Below are positions 20,689 through 31,288 of a DNA stretch of 64,000 nucleotides, one piece after another. The notes beneath the pieces were generated by a model that was given only the letters and a program-made list of their open reading frames with translations, was not told the origin of the DNA and made no database searches. Source of the stretch: Heterostelium album PN500 (Eukaryota; Evosea; Eumycetozoa; Acytosteliales; Acytosteliaceae); contig NW_008805064.1 of assembly GCF_000004825.1 (NCBI RefSeq), positions 2,666,001 through 2,730,000 of the forward strand, given 5' to 3'. The position numbers and the translations under genes are program-made. Position 1 is the stretch's first letter, and every line of letters starts with the position of its first letter.

Positions 20689-22804
20689 ATGGAAGAATGG
20701 GTTATTATTTTGTTGGGTGCAGCAGGTGGTGTAGTTCTCATTGCTGTCATTGCAACAGTTGCTTATTGTGTAGCTGCTAGCAGGTAAGTTGAATTACAAT
20801 CACGGATAGTATATATATTGACTCAATCTAATATTTGATTTCTAAATCACATATATTATAGAAGAACAGAGGAGTATCAACCTTTAGAGAAAGGAAATGT
20901 TTTTGTTTATGAAAGAGATAATTCACAACAAATCAAAGGTTTGTATATATTTTATTCTTCAAAAAAGGAAAAAAAAAACAAAAAAAACAAAACAACAGTC
21001 ATCAGATAATATTTATCATGTGATTAATTTGTTTCTAATGAAATTTCAATTAATTTTTCAAAGATATTAATCTTTTTTTTTTTTAAAACAATTTTAGAGG
21101 ATACAATCATGATGAACGCTAGATTCTATTTAAGATCAACTATATATACTTTGGATAAACAATTACCACAATTCGGATCAAGACCAGATAAGAACTATTT
21201 CTCTGTGGTTGGTACAGCACAACCAAACAGCAAGAATGAAGGTGAAAGAGTTATGTCGATGGTACCAGTTTCAAAGAATTGGCCAATTCCATTGTCAACC
21301 GAACAAGGTAGACAAACATTCCGTACTATTATAAAGTCAATGGAAGTATGTATATAAAGTTGAAATTATAAATCTATTTTGTTATTTACTAACAATAAAA
21401 TTAGATCCATCCATTTATTTGTGTACCATTGTTGGTTGATTTCCTACCAGATAAAATGATGGCCGTAACAGTCAGACCATTCTATGCAAAGGGATCATTG
21501 AGAGATTATATCCATCAATCGAAACCAAAGAATAGATATCATGATAAATACGTACAACAATTCCAATTGAATGACAAATTGATTTCAAAGTTTGGTAGAC
21601 AAATCCTAGAGGCTCTTTTATTCTTGAAATATCATAATATGCCATATTATCATTTGAATGCTTCTAATATTATGTTGGATGATACTAATTGTTTGTAAGT
21701 TTTAATATTAACAAATAATATCGAATTTGATTTTTTGATTTTAACAAACATAACAATTATTATAGAGTAAGTGATTACGAAAATGCATTTTTAGGATTGA
21801 AACCAAGATTTTCGAAATACTTGTTGGCGCACTCTGAAAAGTTAGATCCAGAGGTATTGACTTTTGGATGTATATTATATGAAATGGGTTGTGGATTTGA
21901 AATGGAGTCACCACAGTCTGTAGAGCAAATTGGAATCCCAAATCACTGTCACCCAGAGGTCAAGAAGATCTTGGAATCCATTTTCAAACCATGGTATGGT
22001 AATCCACCAACCTTGGAAGAGTTGACAAAATTAAGTTTCTTTGCTGATTGGAAATTTAAGAATCTACCAATTCAAAGAGTAAGTAAACAACATATTATCA
22101 TATAACCAACCATCATTTAATTCAACCTTTTTTATTAATCTTATAATTATTATCTCAATTGTTTTTATTATTGCTTTCAATAGGTTACTTTTACAACTAG
22201 AGAAAAAGATATGATCGATGCAGTAAACAAACTGAATAAAGCACACATTACACAACAGAAGGCAGAGAATGTTCCATCAATGAAAACACTAAAGAAACAA
22301 AAGAAGAGAAAGACTTTGACATTCGTACCGATTGAGGTATCACTTAATCCAACATCCTCAGGAAATACCAGTGTTCCAACGTTCTCCTCATCGATGAGCG
22401 CCAGTAATCTCACCAATACATTCAATTCATCGATGTCATCGTCATTCAGTACAACATCACTTTCATCACAGCAATCGTTTGGTAATCTGAGTAACTCTTA
22501 TCAGCCAACAAGCAACACTTCCTCCAGTAACTTGGCAACTGCCACCACCCAAAAGAGTGCATCATATCAACCAACATCTTCGACGACAGCTCCATCGTCA
22601 GCACCACCACCTCCACCACCAGCACCACCCGCACCAAAATCAGCACCACCACCTCCACCCTCTGCCCCAGCACCACCACCTCCACCACCATCGAGTGGAG
22701 GCGGTGGAGGTGATCGTAGAGGTCTACTAAGTTCCATCGAAGGATTTAGATCTGGTTCACTGAAAAAAACAAAAACAAAAGACAGAAGTGCACCAAAAGT
22801 ATAA
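20689..22804 (+). CDS. Slob/PXK-type membrane-anchored pseudokinase with WH2 motif
   Basis: Six exons (20689-20783, 20862-20938, 21098-21345, 21405-21694, 21766-22078, 22184-22804) give 547 residues. Residues ~4-28 form one transmembrane helix. The kinase-like domain spans roughly 75-340. The catalytic-loop HRD is replaced by YHLNASN, the DFG by SDYEN, and no Gly-rich loop is visible, so it should be inactive. The tail is Ser/Pro-rich with poly-Pro runs and ends in a WH2-like element (RRGLLSSIEGFRSGSLKKT) expected to bind monomeric actin. This layout (pseudokinase, poly-Pro, WH2) is that of PXK and of the Dictyostelium slob proteins. A role linking membranes to actin and profilin is inferred. 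Confidence 0.88.
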
Positions 22805-22971
22805 TAAACAAATTTATTTATCTACAGAAAAAAAACAAGTTAGATCAATTTTGAATAGCTTTAAATAATAGAGATGATGATCATGAATGAATTGAATAAA
22901 AATAATATAAGGTTGTTATTTTTTACTAGTATTACATAAATAAAATAGATGGGGGGTTTGAGTTTATTTGT

Positions 22972-23649
22972 TTATAAAATGGTGCAACATTGATTTGGTG
23001 CGTTTGGGTCATACTCTATGAAACCTCTTCCTTTGCAGTGGAAGCACTTCTTACGACCTTTACCGTTACAGAAAAAGCACTGGAAATTTCAATAATAATT
23101 GATTACGTAATTAAGTAAGAAAGAAAGTTAATGTTAGAATCATGATTTGGTATAAATAGGTTAGCATATTTGAATACTTACACTACTTCCATGGTTTCTT
23201 CCTGAACCTTTACAGTGGAAACACTCTTCGTTACCATCACCACGGCAATGCCAACACTCTCTGGTGGCTAGTTGTTTGGGTGGCGCTTGTTGTTGATGTT
23301 GTGGTGGATAACCTTGTTGATAACCTTGTTGTGGTGGGTATGCATGTTGTGGAGGATAACCTTGTTGTGGTGGATAGCCTTGTTGAGGTGGATAACCTTG
23401 CTGTGGAGGATAGCCTTGTTGTGGAGGGTAACCCTGTTGAGGTGGATAGCCTTGTTGTGGTGGATAACCTTGTTGTTGTTGTTGTGGTGGGTATTGTTGT
23501 TGGTGTGATGGTGCTGGTGGATATGGTTGTTGGTATGGAGTTGGGGCTGGTGCAGCAGCAACTGCTGGTTGTTGTTGATAAGAGTTTAATGGCACATCTT
23601 CTTGTGGAGGAAAATGTTGATTTTGTTGGCTTGTGTCTTGTTGAACCAT
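22972..23649 (-). CDS. YPPQQG-repeat protein with CxxCxGxG zinc finger and CaaX end
   Basis: Exons 23182-23649 and 22972-23079 give 191 residues. Residues ~1-120 are Gln/Pro/Tyr-rich, with about eight near-perfect YPPQQG hexapeptides in a row. The C-terminal third has four cysteine pairs in DnaJ-CR style: CWHCRGDG, CFHCKGSG, CFFCNGKG, CFHCKGRG; the intron falls between pairs two and three. There is no J domain. The last four residues are CTIL, a CaaX box whose terminal Leu favours geranylgeranylation. Together these suggest a membrane-tethered zinc-binding protein with a disordered, possibly phase-separating tail. Function unknown. Confidence 0.85.
23300..23480. repeat. 18-bp tandem repeat encoding YPPQQG
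   Basis: About eight head-to-tail copies of an 18-bp unit inside the coding exon. Synonymous differences between copies (TGTTGTGGT vs TGTTGAGGT on the + strand) show some age. Confidence 0.85.
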
Positions 23650-24561
23650 GATTTATAGATAATATTGTTAAAAGTAATAAAGATAATACTTTACTTTTGT
23701 CTTTAAAGTTGTAAAATTAATAAAAAAAAATTCTCGATTTTAATCACCACATTTATGCAATGAAAAAAATTCGATCGTTTCGTTTCCCTCATTTGCAACG
23801 CCCATTCACTTTTTTTTTTCTTTTATTATTAAAGAACAACTTTGGTTAACAAAATGTTATGAGAGGAATAGAATTGAATCTGTCAAGAAAATTTTGGATA
23901 ATAAAGAAACTACTCAGTTATCTAAAAATATTGTATACCATCTCTATCATATCGATAAACAATTGATCTGAAAAACAAAGATTGGTTTTAAAAAAATAAT
24001 TAAAATCACTGATAATTTATTTAGGTTAATCAATGACTACTAGTTTTGAAAATAAATATTTTCTGCAATCAATTTTTATATAGATTTATTTTATTAATAT
24101 TATTAAATAAAATTTATTAATAAAAATAAAATAAATAAAAAAAAACAAAAATGTTCCAATGTTATTTGAAAAAAAAAATAACCATTACAATATTTTTTCA
24201 TATTTTCATACCATAAAAAATTAATGTAACCTTTGATTGTTGGGTGTGAAGATTAAACGAAGCGGTGTGTGGTTTTAAAAATAATGATCAAAAATTAAAA
24301 TTAATTTTTTTGAACATTTTTTCAGTCCATAATGATCGTTATAACCAATTAAGAGTTTTTTAAATTTATTAATTTTTTTATAACAGAGAAGATAATTAGT
24401 TTTTTCACTAGTAATAATAATTATTTCATATTTAATATTAGAAGGTTTAGAATTCAATGATATAGGAGAAAAGTTTTTTTTTTTTTTTTTTTTTTTTATT
24501 GTGAACTACTTTTTTATTATTAGTTTTTTCTTTGGATAGAATATTTATTATTATTAGAAAA
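23650..24561. other. Intergenic, divergent promoter region
   Basis: AT-rich, with a T-run at 24476-24497 ahead of the MFS gene. No gene is recognised. Confidence 0.5.
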
Positions 24562-26310
24562 ATGAAAATAACTAAAGAAAAAATAATGGATCTATGGAGA
24601 AGGATCAGATCTTCAAAGACATCAATTTTAATTTCCATTTCATTTGCACTCTTCACAGATATGATTTGCTATGGAATCATTCTCCCTATTATGCCTGGAA
24701 TTATGAAGAATCATTATCACAAGTCCGAAGCAGTGACCGGTATACTTTTTGCTATGTTTTCAGCTGGATGTCTAATTGGAACACCGATCGTTGGAATCGC
24801 TTCAGATAGAATAGGCAGACGTACTCCTTTTCTCATTGGAATGGGTATGCTTGCTGCATCGACAATGCTATTTGCATATGGAAATCACCTCGCCACACTA
24901 TTTATAGCTCGTTTCGTACAGGGACTTAGCAGTGCTGTCGCTTGGGTGGTTGGACTGGCACTGATCGCGGATATCTATTCGAATCAGGAATTTGGAACTG
25001 TTAGTGGATTGGTCATCGGTGGAAACACAATAGGAGCACTCTTTGGACCAATCATTGGAGGTGTCACTTACGATCACTTTGGATATCTTACACCATTCTA
25101 TATTAGCGCTGCATTTGTAATTGCCGACTTGGTCATACGTGTCCTGTTGGTCGATGACAGCAATATCAATACTCTCAAGAGATTAAAAGAATCGAAATCC
25201 AACGACGTAATTAAATTGATTAAAAACAATCAACTTACTCTACAGGACGGTGCCAACTTTATTGGAATGGACGTAATTCACGATTATAGTGGCAATTTGG
25301 AACAGGAGCAATCGGAGAATCAACAACATACTATGGAGGTCAATGATAATTTGGAACAGAATTCAATCACTACAAATAATGATGAGAGTATGGGAGCGAC
25401 AGAGATGAATGAACAACTAATAGAGAAACAAGAGGGAAATGTGGTAATTTCCAATGATTACAAAGTGGAGAGTAGAGAGAAATATTCAAATTCACCAGAG
25501 ATTGCATCGGTAGCAATAGATACTACCTCCATAGTGGAGGAAAGCAATACCAGCAATGCAGCAATTCTTACACCTACCACTATCGATTTGGATGCCGATG
25601 CCGATGAACCATTCGATGAGGTTGCATTCAATGAGGATTCCTCTCCCGCCAAGCCACCAATGATGAGTGAGCGTGATTTTTACAAGATGATAGTAACCCG
25701 AGTAGATGTCTGGCTGACGCTTTCCTCTATCATTATTTTTGGCATTGGAATGTCTGCACTGGAGCCGATATTACCGCTGCTGGTTGAAGATGACTACGGT
25801 CGTGGAAAGAGTACCAGTTCAACAGCTATTCTATTCGGAATTTTTATTGCACCATTTTTGATTCTCTCGCCAATAGCTGGCTATCTGACGGACCACAACT
25901 ATATCACTAGAACCAAGATGTCGGCGATCGGTGCACTCATAACATCGATAGCAGTTCCATTTTTCAGTGGTCGACTCCCTCATTTTGGCTTACTATTTTT
26001 GGTAATTCCTATTATAGGTGGCGGTCTTGCATTGTTTTTCAATCCAATCATCCCAATTCTTACATATATAGTGGATCCTCAAGAAACAGGACAACACAAC
26101 GCAAAGATTCTCTCACTATTCTGTGTGGTCTACAGTTTCGGTATATTAGTTGGACCTATCTACAGTACGGTATTCAAACAACATCTCACACTATTTGCAT
26201 TTACACTCTCCTATTCAATCATTATGTTTGTGAATGCAATTGTATTCCTTTATTATTTTTATAACAAACCAACTTCAAAATATCAATCAATGTTAATAAC
26301 ATTAAAATAA
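24562..26310 (+). CDS. MFS transporter (DHA1/SLC18-like)
   Basis: Single exon. From the Met at 24562 (MKITKEK) it has 582 residues; an in-frame Met lies 10 codons upstream at 24532. Twelve membrane segments are expected. The first six include FTDMICYGIILPIMPG in TM1 and the MFS motif A GIASDRIGRRTPFLIG. A TM4-5 stretch with FARFVQG-like FIARFVQGLSSA is followed by a motif-C-like GNTIGALFGPIIGG, typical of drug:H+ antiporters and vesicular amine transporters. A long acidic Asn/Glu-rich cytosolic loop of about 180 residues separates the halves. The second half repeats the pattern (ISPIAGYLTDHNYITR-like loop). The substrate cannot be deduced. Confidence 0.9.
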   Translation: MKITKEKIMDLWRRIRSSKTSILISISFALFTDMICYGIILPIMPGIMKNHYHKSEAVTGILFAMFSAGCLIGTPIVGIASDRIGRRTPFLIGMGMLAASTMLFAYGNHLATLFIARFVQGLSSAVAWVVGLALIADIYSNQEFGTVSGLVIGGNTIGALFGPIIGGVTYDHFGYLTPFYISAAFVIADLVIRVLLVDDSNINTLKRLKESKSNDVIKLIKNNQLTLQDGANFIGMDVIHDYSGNLEQEQSENQQHTMEVNDNLEQNSITTNNDESMGATEMNEQLIEKQEGNVVISNDYKVESREKYSNSPEIASVAIDTTSIVEESNTSNAAILTPTTIDLDADADEPFDEVAFNEDSSPAKPPMMSERDFYKMIVTRVDVWLTLSSIIIFGIGMSALEPILPLLVEDDYGRGKSTSSTAILFGIFIAPFLILSPIAGYLTDHNYITRTKMSAIGALITSIAVPFFSGRLPHFGLLFLVIPIIGGGLALFFNPIIPILTYIVDPQETGQHNAKILSLFCVVYSFGILVGPIYSTVFKQHLTLFAFTLSYSIIMFVNAIVFLYYFYNKPTSKYQSMLITLK

Positions 26311-26635
26311 TTAATATATAATAATATAACAATAACATAACAATCATATATTCGAATTGAACATTGTTTGTTTGATTATTTCAATCTTTTGCAATATAAT
26401 AATTTAAAGAAAAAATGTTTGCAAAAAGCAACATCACCAAATGTATCTTAGTAAAAAAAAAACTATTATTATTTTTTTATTAAAAAAATAAATAAATCGA
26501 TTCTATAAGTTACTACAAGAAAGAAGAAGAAGAAGAATAGGATTCGGTGTTTGAATATTATTGAAAAGACCAAAGAATGAACACATAAATAATATTATGA
26601 TATATATAACTATTGATTACTGTGATTTAAGTCGA
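26311..26635. other. Convergent intergenic spacer
   Basis: AT-rich region between two convergent 3' ends, with a GAAGAAGAAGAAG run near 26520-26536. No gene is seen. Confidence 0.5.
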
Positions 26636-27808
26636 TTAATCGCAGCATGTGACCTTTGGTTTGTAACCACGAAATCTACCAACCAAGATATTACCAAAGA
26701 TGGTACCAGCAATAACAGCAAAGAACAATGCAACATTGAATGTCATTGCAACAAGCATCAATAAATAACTAAGTGTCAATTCAAATCCATGAAGGAATCC
26801 TCTCTATAAATAATTGTATCAAGAGTTATTAGTTTCATGATTTTAAATTGAAAAAAAAAAAAGCATAAACTAAAATAAAGTACTTACAAGTATATCAACT
26901 TTATAATCGAATGGAGGGAAACTACCTTTGATGAGTGAGTTTTGAATTAATTCTTCACCGTTGATCTCCATGTTACGTTGACGAACGGCTTCCCATCTAC
27001 GCTCCAACATCGATCTGAGAGTCTTTTCACACTCAAAAATGATGGCAAAGAAGAAAATGAGGAACCAGTAACCGGCGTATTGCTTGTTGGTTCTTGGCAC
27101 CCAGTCCTCAAAGAGAATGTAATCCAAGATACCGGTGTGGAAGAACATTCTCATCAATGGAATCTGCTTGTTGGCTGGTGGTGTGCAGAATATCGATGAC
27201 AATGGTGATTGATCGAGTTGTGAACCAGTCATACACATATCGTGCCACTGTGAGCATTGCTGCATGTTTGGCATCGATTGACAGAGCTGAGAGTAGGTGG
27301 TGAGGACGTCGCATTTCAATTGGTTACCGGTCGGTGTTGTTGAGACTGGACACTGTGAGCACGCATCCATGTTCATCTCGGTACAGATACTGATGATCAA
27401 GTTACCTAAGGTCTTGCTGTCGCCGAGGTTCTTGATCGATTGGTCGTTGGTGCACGATGGTACGGTGGTGTTGGCGACGCAGAGTGTACGGTAGTTCTTG
27501 CAGTTCGACATCATTGGCATGTCATATTGGCAACCGTCGGCCAACACACTGAATGGAGTGCAGACGCCGTCGGTGAGATCATTGTCTTGACATACCTTGT
27601 CGATGGTACAGACCGGCATGAATGACATCGAGGTACAGAGACCTTCAATATCAGCAGTGATATTGGCCAAAGGATATTGGTAGGTAGCACAACTTGGATC
27701 CCATGGTGTTTGTAAGCAGTTGGCTGTTTGTGAACTTACAACTGACAAACATGTAGACACCAAAATGATAGTGGTAAATGAAATGAATAAAGTGTTGGAA
27801 AATTTCAT
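26636..27808 (-). CDS. p80: p80-type endosomal membrane protein, Ctr copper-transporter family
   Basis: Exons 26888-27808 and 26636-26803 give 362 residues. A signal peptide (~1-26) is followed by a luminal domain of about 190 residues with some twenty cysteines. The C-terminal part is Ctr-like: MRMFFHTGILDYILFEDW leads into the first membrane helix (YWFLIFFFAIIFECEKTLRSML). Exon 2 supplies helices two and three (LSYLLMLVAMTFNVALFFAVIAG and TIFGNILVGR). The canonical MxxxM of helix two appears as MLVAM. p80 is an abundant marker of Dictyostelium late endosomes and is classed with copper transporters. The Cys-rich luminal half plus Ctr tail matches it; copper transport itself is inferred. Confidence 0.9.
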
Positions 27809-29287
27809 TTTTTTTTGAAAGTTGGGGAGTGGTGTTTTTTGAAAAAAAGTAATGATTTGTTGTTACAGTTATATCTAATACTATATGTTAGACTGATTTT
27901 GAACTGATATTAATTGAATAATAATACTCTAAATAATTAATTAATTATATACTTCTATTATTATTGTTAAAAGAAAATATTACTTTTAAAACTAAATAGT
28001 AATAATAATAATAGAAGTTTATAGTTAACTATATTTTTAATTAAAAAAAAAAAAAACAAAGTTAATAAGTTATTAATTTTAAAAAACAATAGTTCAATTT
28101 CATTGAGAAATGATCGGTTTACGTTTAATTAAATTTAAACACGAAAAGAGGAATAAAGTAAAGCTGGAAATCGAGTAAAGTCGAAGAAGACAAAGTAAGG
28201 GAAAAGTAGAGGATAATGAAGATCAATATTATCGATATTTGTTTGTTTGATTTATTGATTAGTTTTACTTTAATAACTTAAGTTAAAAGTAAAGTTTGAT
28301 TTACTTTAACCAAAAAATAAAATAAAATAAACAATTAAAAGTAGTAGTAGTAGTGGGTTATGCAATAAAACGAAGTAGAAGAAGTTGAAATTTCTTTGTT
28401 TTTTGTTTTTGCTTTGTTTTATTTTATTGTGATGTTTATTAGAAGAATAACGTGACGTGTTGTATGTAATTCGTCGGTAGAAATGGGTAGACTCTATTTA
28501 TTCTTTTTAATATACTAAACTAAACTAAACTAAACTATATTATGTCACACTAATTTATAGATAGTAGTAAAGTGTTTGGTATGAAGGGGAAATAATGAGG
28601 AGGAGAATATGAAGAGGAAGGAAGGGGTGGGAGGAGGAAGGATTACTTTACTTTATCTGTTTTTATTTATTAACTAGGTCATTCAAAAGTGAAGTGAGAT
28701 GAAAACAAATGATTTCCTTTGCTTTTATAAAAGGTAGTTTATATTGATTGGGTGTCAAAAAAATAAAATAAATCTTTTTTTAATTTTTTTAATTTTTTTT
28801 CGAATTCTTTTCGCAATAACTTTAGAATAGTCATAAGAATGATTAAAAACCAGTTTCGAAAATTGTTTTTTTTTTTTTCGAATATCTATCTTAAATTAAC
28901 CAGTTTTCATATTAAGTAACATCGTGGTCTGGTTATTAATAACTGATTCAAAACTAAACAGTCAATCTTCATCTAATTTAAAAATTTCAAAAAGGTGAAA
29001 AAAACAAAAAAATAATTAATTATTTTGTTTGACAATTAAATAAGTTTGGTTTACTTGATCAAATAAATCAAAAACTTAAGTTATACATACAACCACTAAT
29101 CTGTTTTTTTTTACTTTAAAAAAACATGTAATGATTTGTCGTTTTTTTTTAATTTTTAATTTTTAATTTTTTTATTGTTGAAAAATCAGAAAATGATATG
29201 GTTGTTTATTAATAGTCAGTTGATTTGTTTTTATTTTTGTTTGCTATCATAAATTTATACAAGAAAAAAATAGTTATAGTAACAATA
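27809..29287. other. Large divergent intergenic region
   Basis: 1.5 kb between divergent p80 and cytochrome b5. It holds a pentamer run (ACTAA)n at about 28513-28537, GTA repeats near 28343-28354, and a purine-rich strand at 28580-28645. The rest is AT-rich. No coding sequence or RNA gene is recognised. Confidence 0.55.
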
Positions 29288-29779
29288 ATGGATGTACAAC
29301 AATCATATACTTTAGAGGAAGTAGCTCAACATAATAAACGTGACGATCTCTGGATGGTCATCGACGGAAAGGTCTACAACTGCACAGAGTTTGTCGATGA
29401 GCATCCGGGTGGTGGTGATTACATCATCGACAACGCCGGTAGAGATGCAACTCTTGAGTTTATCGATGCCGGTCACAGCGAGAAAGCCATTGCTTTGCTC
29501 AAGGACTTTTACATTGGTGAATGCTCGAATGCCAAACACATTGGTAAGCTTAATGCACCAGCCACAGCAGCTACCTCTAATGCTACCACTACAGAGAAAA
29601 CAGAATCAGAATCAGTTTCATCTTCACAAACTACAGATAATTCCACCAACAACATCAGCACCAGAAAATCATCATCATCAACATCAGAACCCACCAACAG
29701 TTATTTAATACCACTAATCATCATTGGTGCTGTAGTAGTCGTATCAGCAGTCATAGCAAACAAGTTTTTAAGAAGATAA
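29288..29779 (+). CDS. Cytochrome b5, tail-anchored
   Basis: 163 residues, single exon. The heme-binding domain occupies residues 5-80 with both axial histidines: HPGGGDYI and GHSEKA. The usual DDLWMVIDGKVYNCTEFV opening precedes them. A Ser/Thr/Asn-rich linker of ~60 residues leads to a C-terminal membrane anchor (LIPLIIIGAVVVVSAVIA) and a basic end KFLRR. This is the tail-anchored ER or outer-mitochondrial form that delivers electrons to desaturases, elongation and P450s. The start at 29288 is the first Met giving the standard domain; an upstream in-frame run from 29225 is low-complexity. Confidence 0.95.
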   Translation: MDVQQSYTLEEVAQHNKRDDLWMVIDGKVYNCTEFVDEHPGGGDYIIDNAGRDATLEFIDAGHSEKAIALLKDFYIGECSNAKHIGKLNAPATAATSNATTTEKTESESVSSSQTTDNSTNNISTRKSSSSTSEPTNSYLIPLIIIGAVVVVSAVIANKFLRR

Positions 29780-30277
29780 AGATAAAGATAAAAATAAAAT
29801 AAAAAAACAATACAAAATATAAACAATTTGCTTGTTGTGCAATCAATAACACTTCAATCATGATATTATTTATCATTTTGTAGTTATAGTGAATGTTTAT
29901 TATCATAGCATTCGAATCACATTATAATAATCTAGAGATTCATTCATCAACACTTTAACATTCGTGGTTGTTGTTGATAATCAATGATCGATGAAATGGG
30001 TGTTTTTGAATTGCAAACTTTATGAGAAGCAGGTGGTGTTTGAAAATCATATGATTATTCATTTTTTTTAATAAGAATCTATTTTAACAATGAATATTCG
30101 CTCTCTCAGGTAAAACTGAGTAGTAACAATGAATAAATATATTAAAAAATAAATAAATATATTGAATAACAAATTCATTATATATTTTTTTATTTAATAT
30201 ATATATATTAATAAATATTTTTTTATATATTAGTTTTCATATTTTTAATACTAAAAAAACTTAAATAGTGATATATT
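29780..30277. other. Intergenic spacer
   Basis: AT-rich; nothing recognised. Confidence 0.5.
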
Positions 30278-31070
30278 ATGAAGATAATTTTAATAGCAAT
30301 ATCAATTCTATTGATATCTACAGTGGTTCTTTCCACAGAGGTAAACATTTATATATCAAATTAAAAAAAAAGATTATGTTTTTTTATTTACTTTTTTTAT
30401 TTTTTATTTTCTATATTAGTTAGCTCCGGAATCTCCGCAAAAAAAGGATTATAGTAGGTTGATTTATTCAAAGATGATAATATTTTATTTGATTCTAAAA
30501 TTTAATTAAATAATCTATAAAATAGGATTATGGACGGTGGAGGATTTAAAGCAAACTGGTTGGGATTTTAATTCGATGAACGCAGATGAGAAACAAAAAT
30601 TCAATTTGTTAGTTCTCCAAAGAATCTTGGACCAAATGGCGCAACCAAGCCAACTTCGTAAACCAGTTTCCAAAATTCCATATTATGGACCATACACTTC
30701 ATTCGTCAATGACCCATACAAGACCGATCCTTATACTGGAGCCTATCAAATCAATCCAGTTTTGGGAGGTGACAATTTCATCTCTGGTCTCTTTGGCACT
30801 AGTGGTGGTCCACTTGGAGGTCGTTTCGGTGCCTCTGGTTTCAATGGTGGTGGATTGATTGCTGGTGGATACCCAGGTCAATTCGTACTCTCAGCAATCT
30901 TCCCTAACCAATACATGGCCAATGGTCCAATTGCCGGATTGCTTACCGGTGACATTAGAAACCCAATTTATGATGCCACAAGACATCCACCACCTTACAT
31001 TAGCACTGCTTATGGTCCATTAGCTCCATATCTCCAAAAAAGACAAGGTGGTGATGGATGGCAAAACTAA
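30278..31070 (+). CDS. Secreted Gly/Pro-rich protein of unknown function
   Basis: Three exons (30278-30340, 30420-30453, 30526-31070) give 213 residues. Exon 1 is exactly a signal peptide (MKIILIAISILLISTVVLSTE). A charged segment (KQTGWDFNSMNADEKQKF) precedes a Pro/Tyr-rich part, then a Gly-rich run (GGPLGGRFGASGFNGGG) and a Pro/Tyr-rich end (HPPPYISTAYGPLAPY). There are no cysteines in the mature protein and no membrane segment. The tiny 34-nt exon 2 uses donor GTAGGT, less usual, but it is the only join that keeps the frame. I do not recognise a family; an extracellular matrix role is a guess from composition. Confidence 0.75.
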
Positions 31071-31288
31071 AAACAACATTAAACAATTTTAAATTAGAAA
31101 AAAAGACAATCAAAAAAAAAAAACAAAAAAAATAGAAAACAACATTAGGAACATTTCATACAAATAATTAATCATTTTATTCTTATAATATTTGATTATT
31201 TTATAACTTTTAAAAAACTATAATAATAAATAAAATATAATTACATTTTTTAAAATATATCTATATAAATTGATTGATTGATTTTTAT

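Noticed and set aside
23272-23651. Long open frames on the + strand opposite the YPPQQG gene
   Set aside because: They are mirror translations of the hexanucleotide-rich repeat (Leu/Trp and Val/Asp strings) with no independent coding signal.
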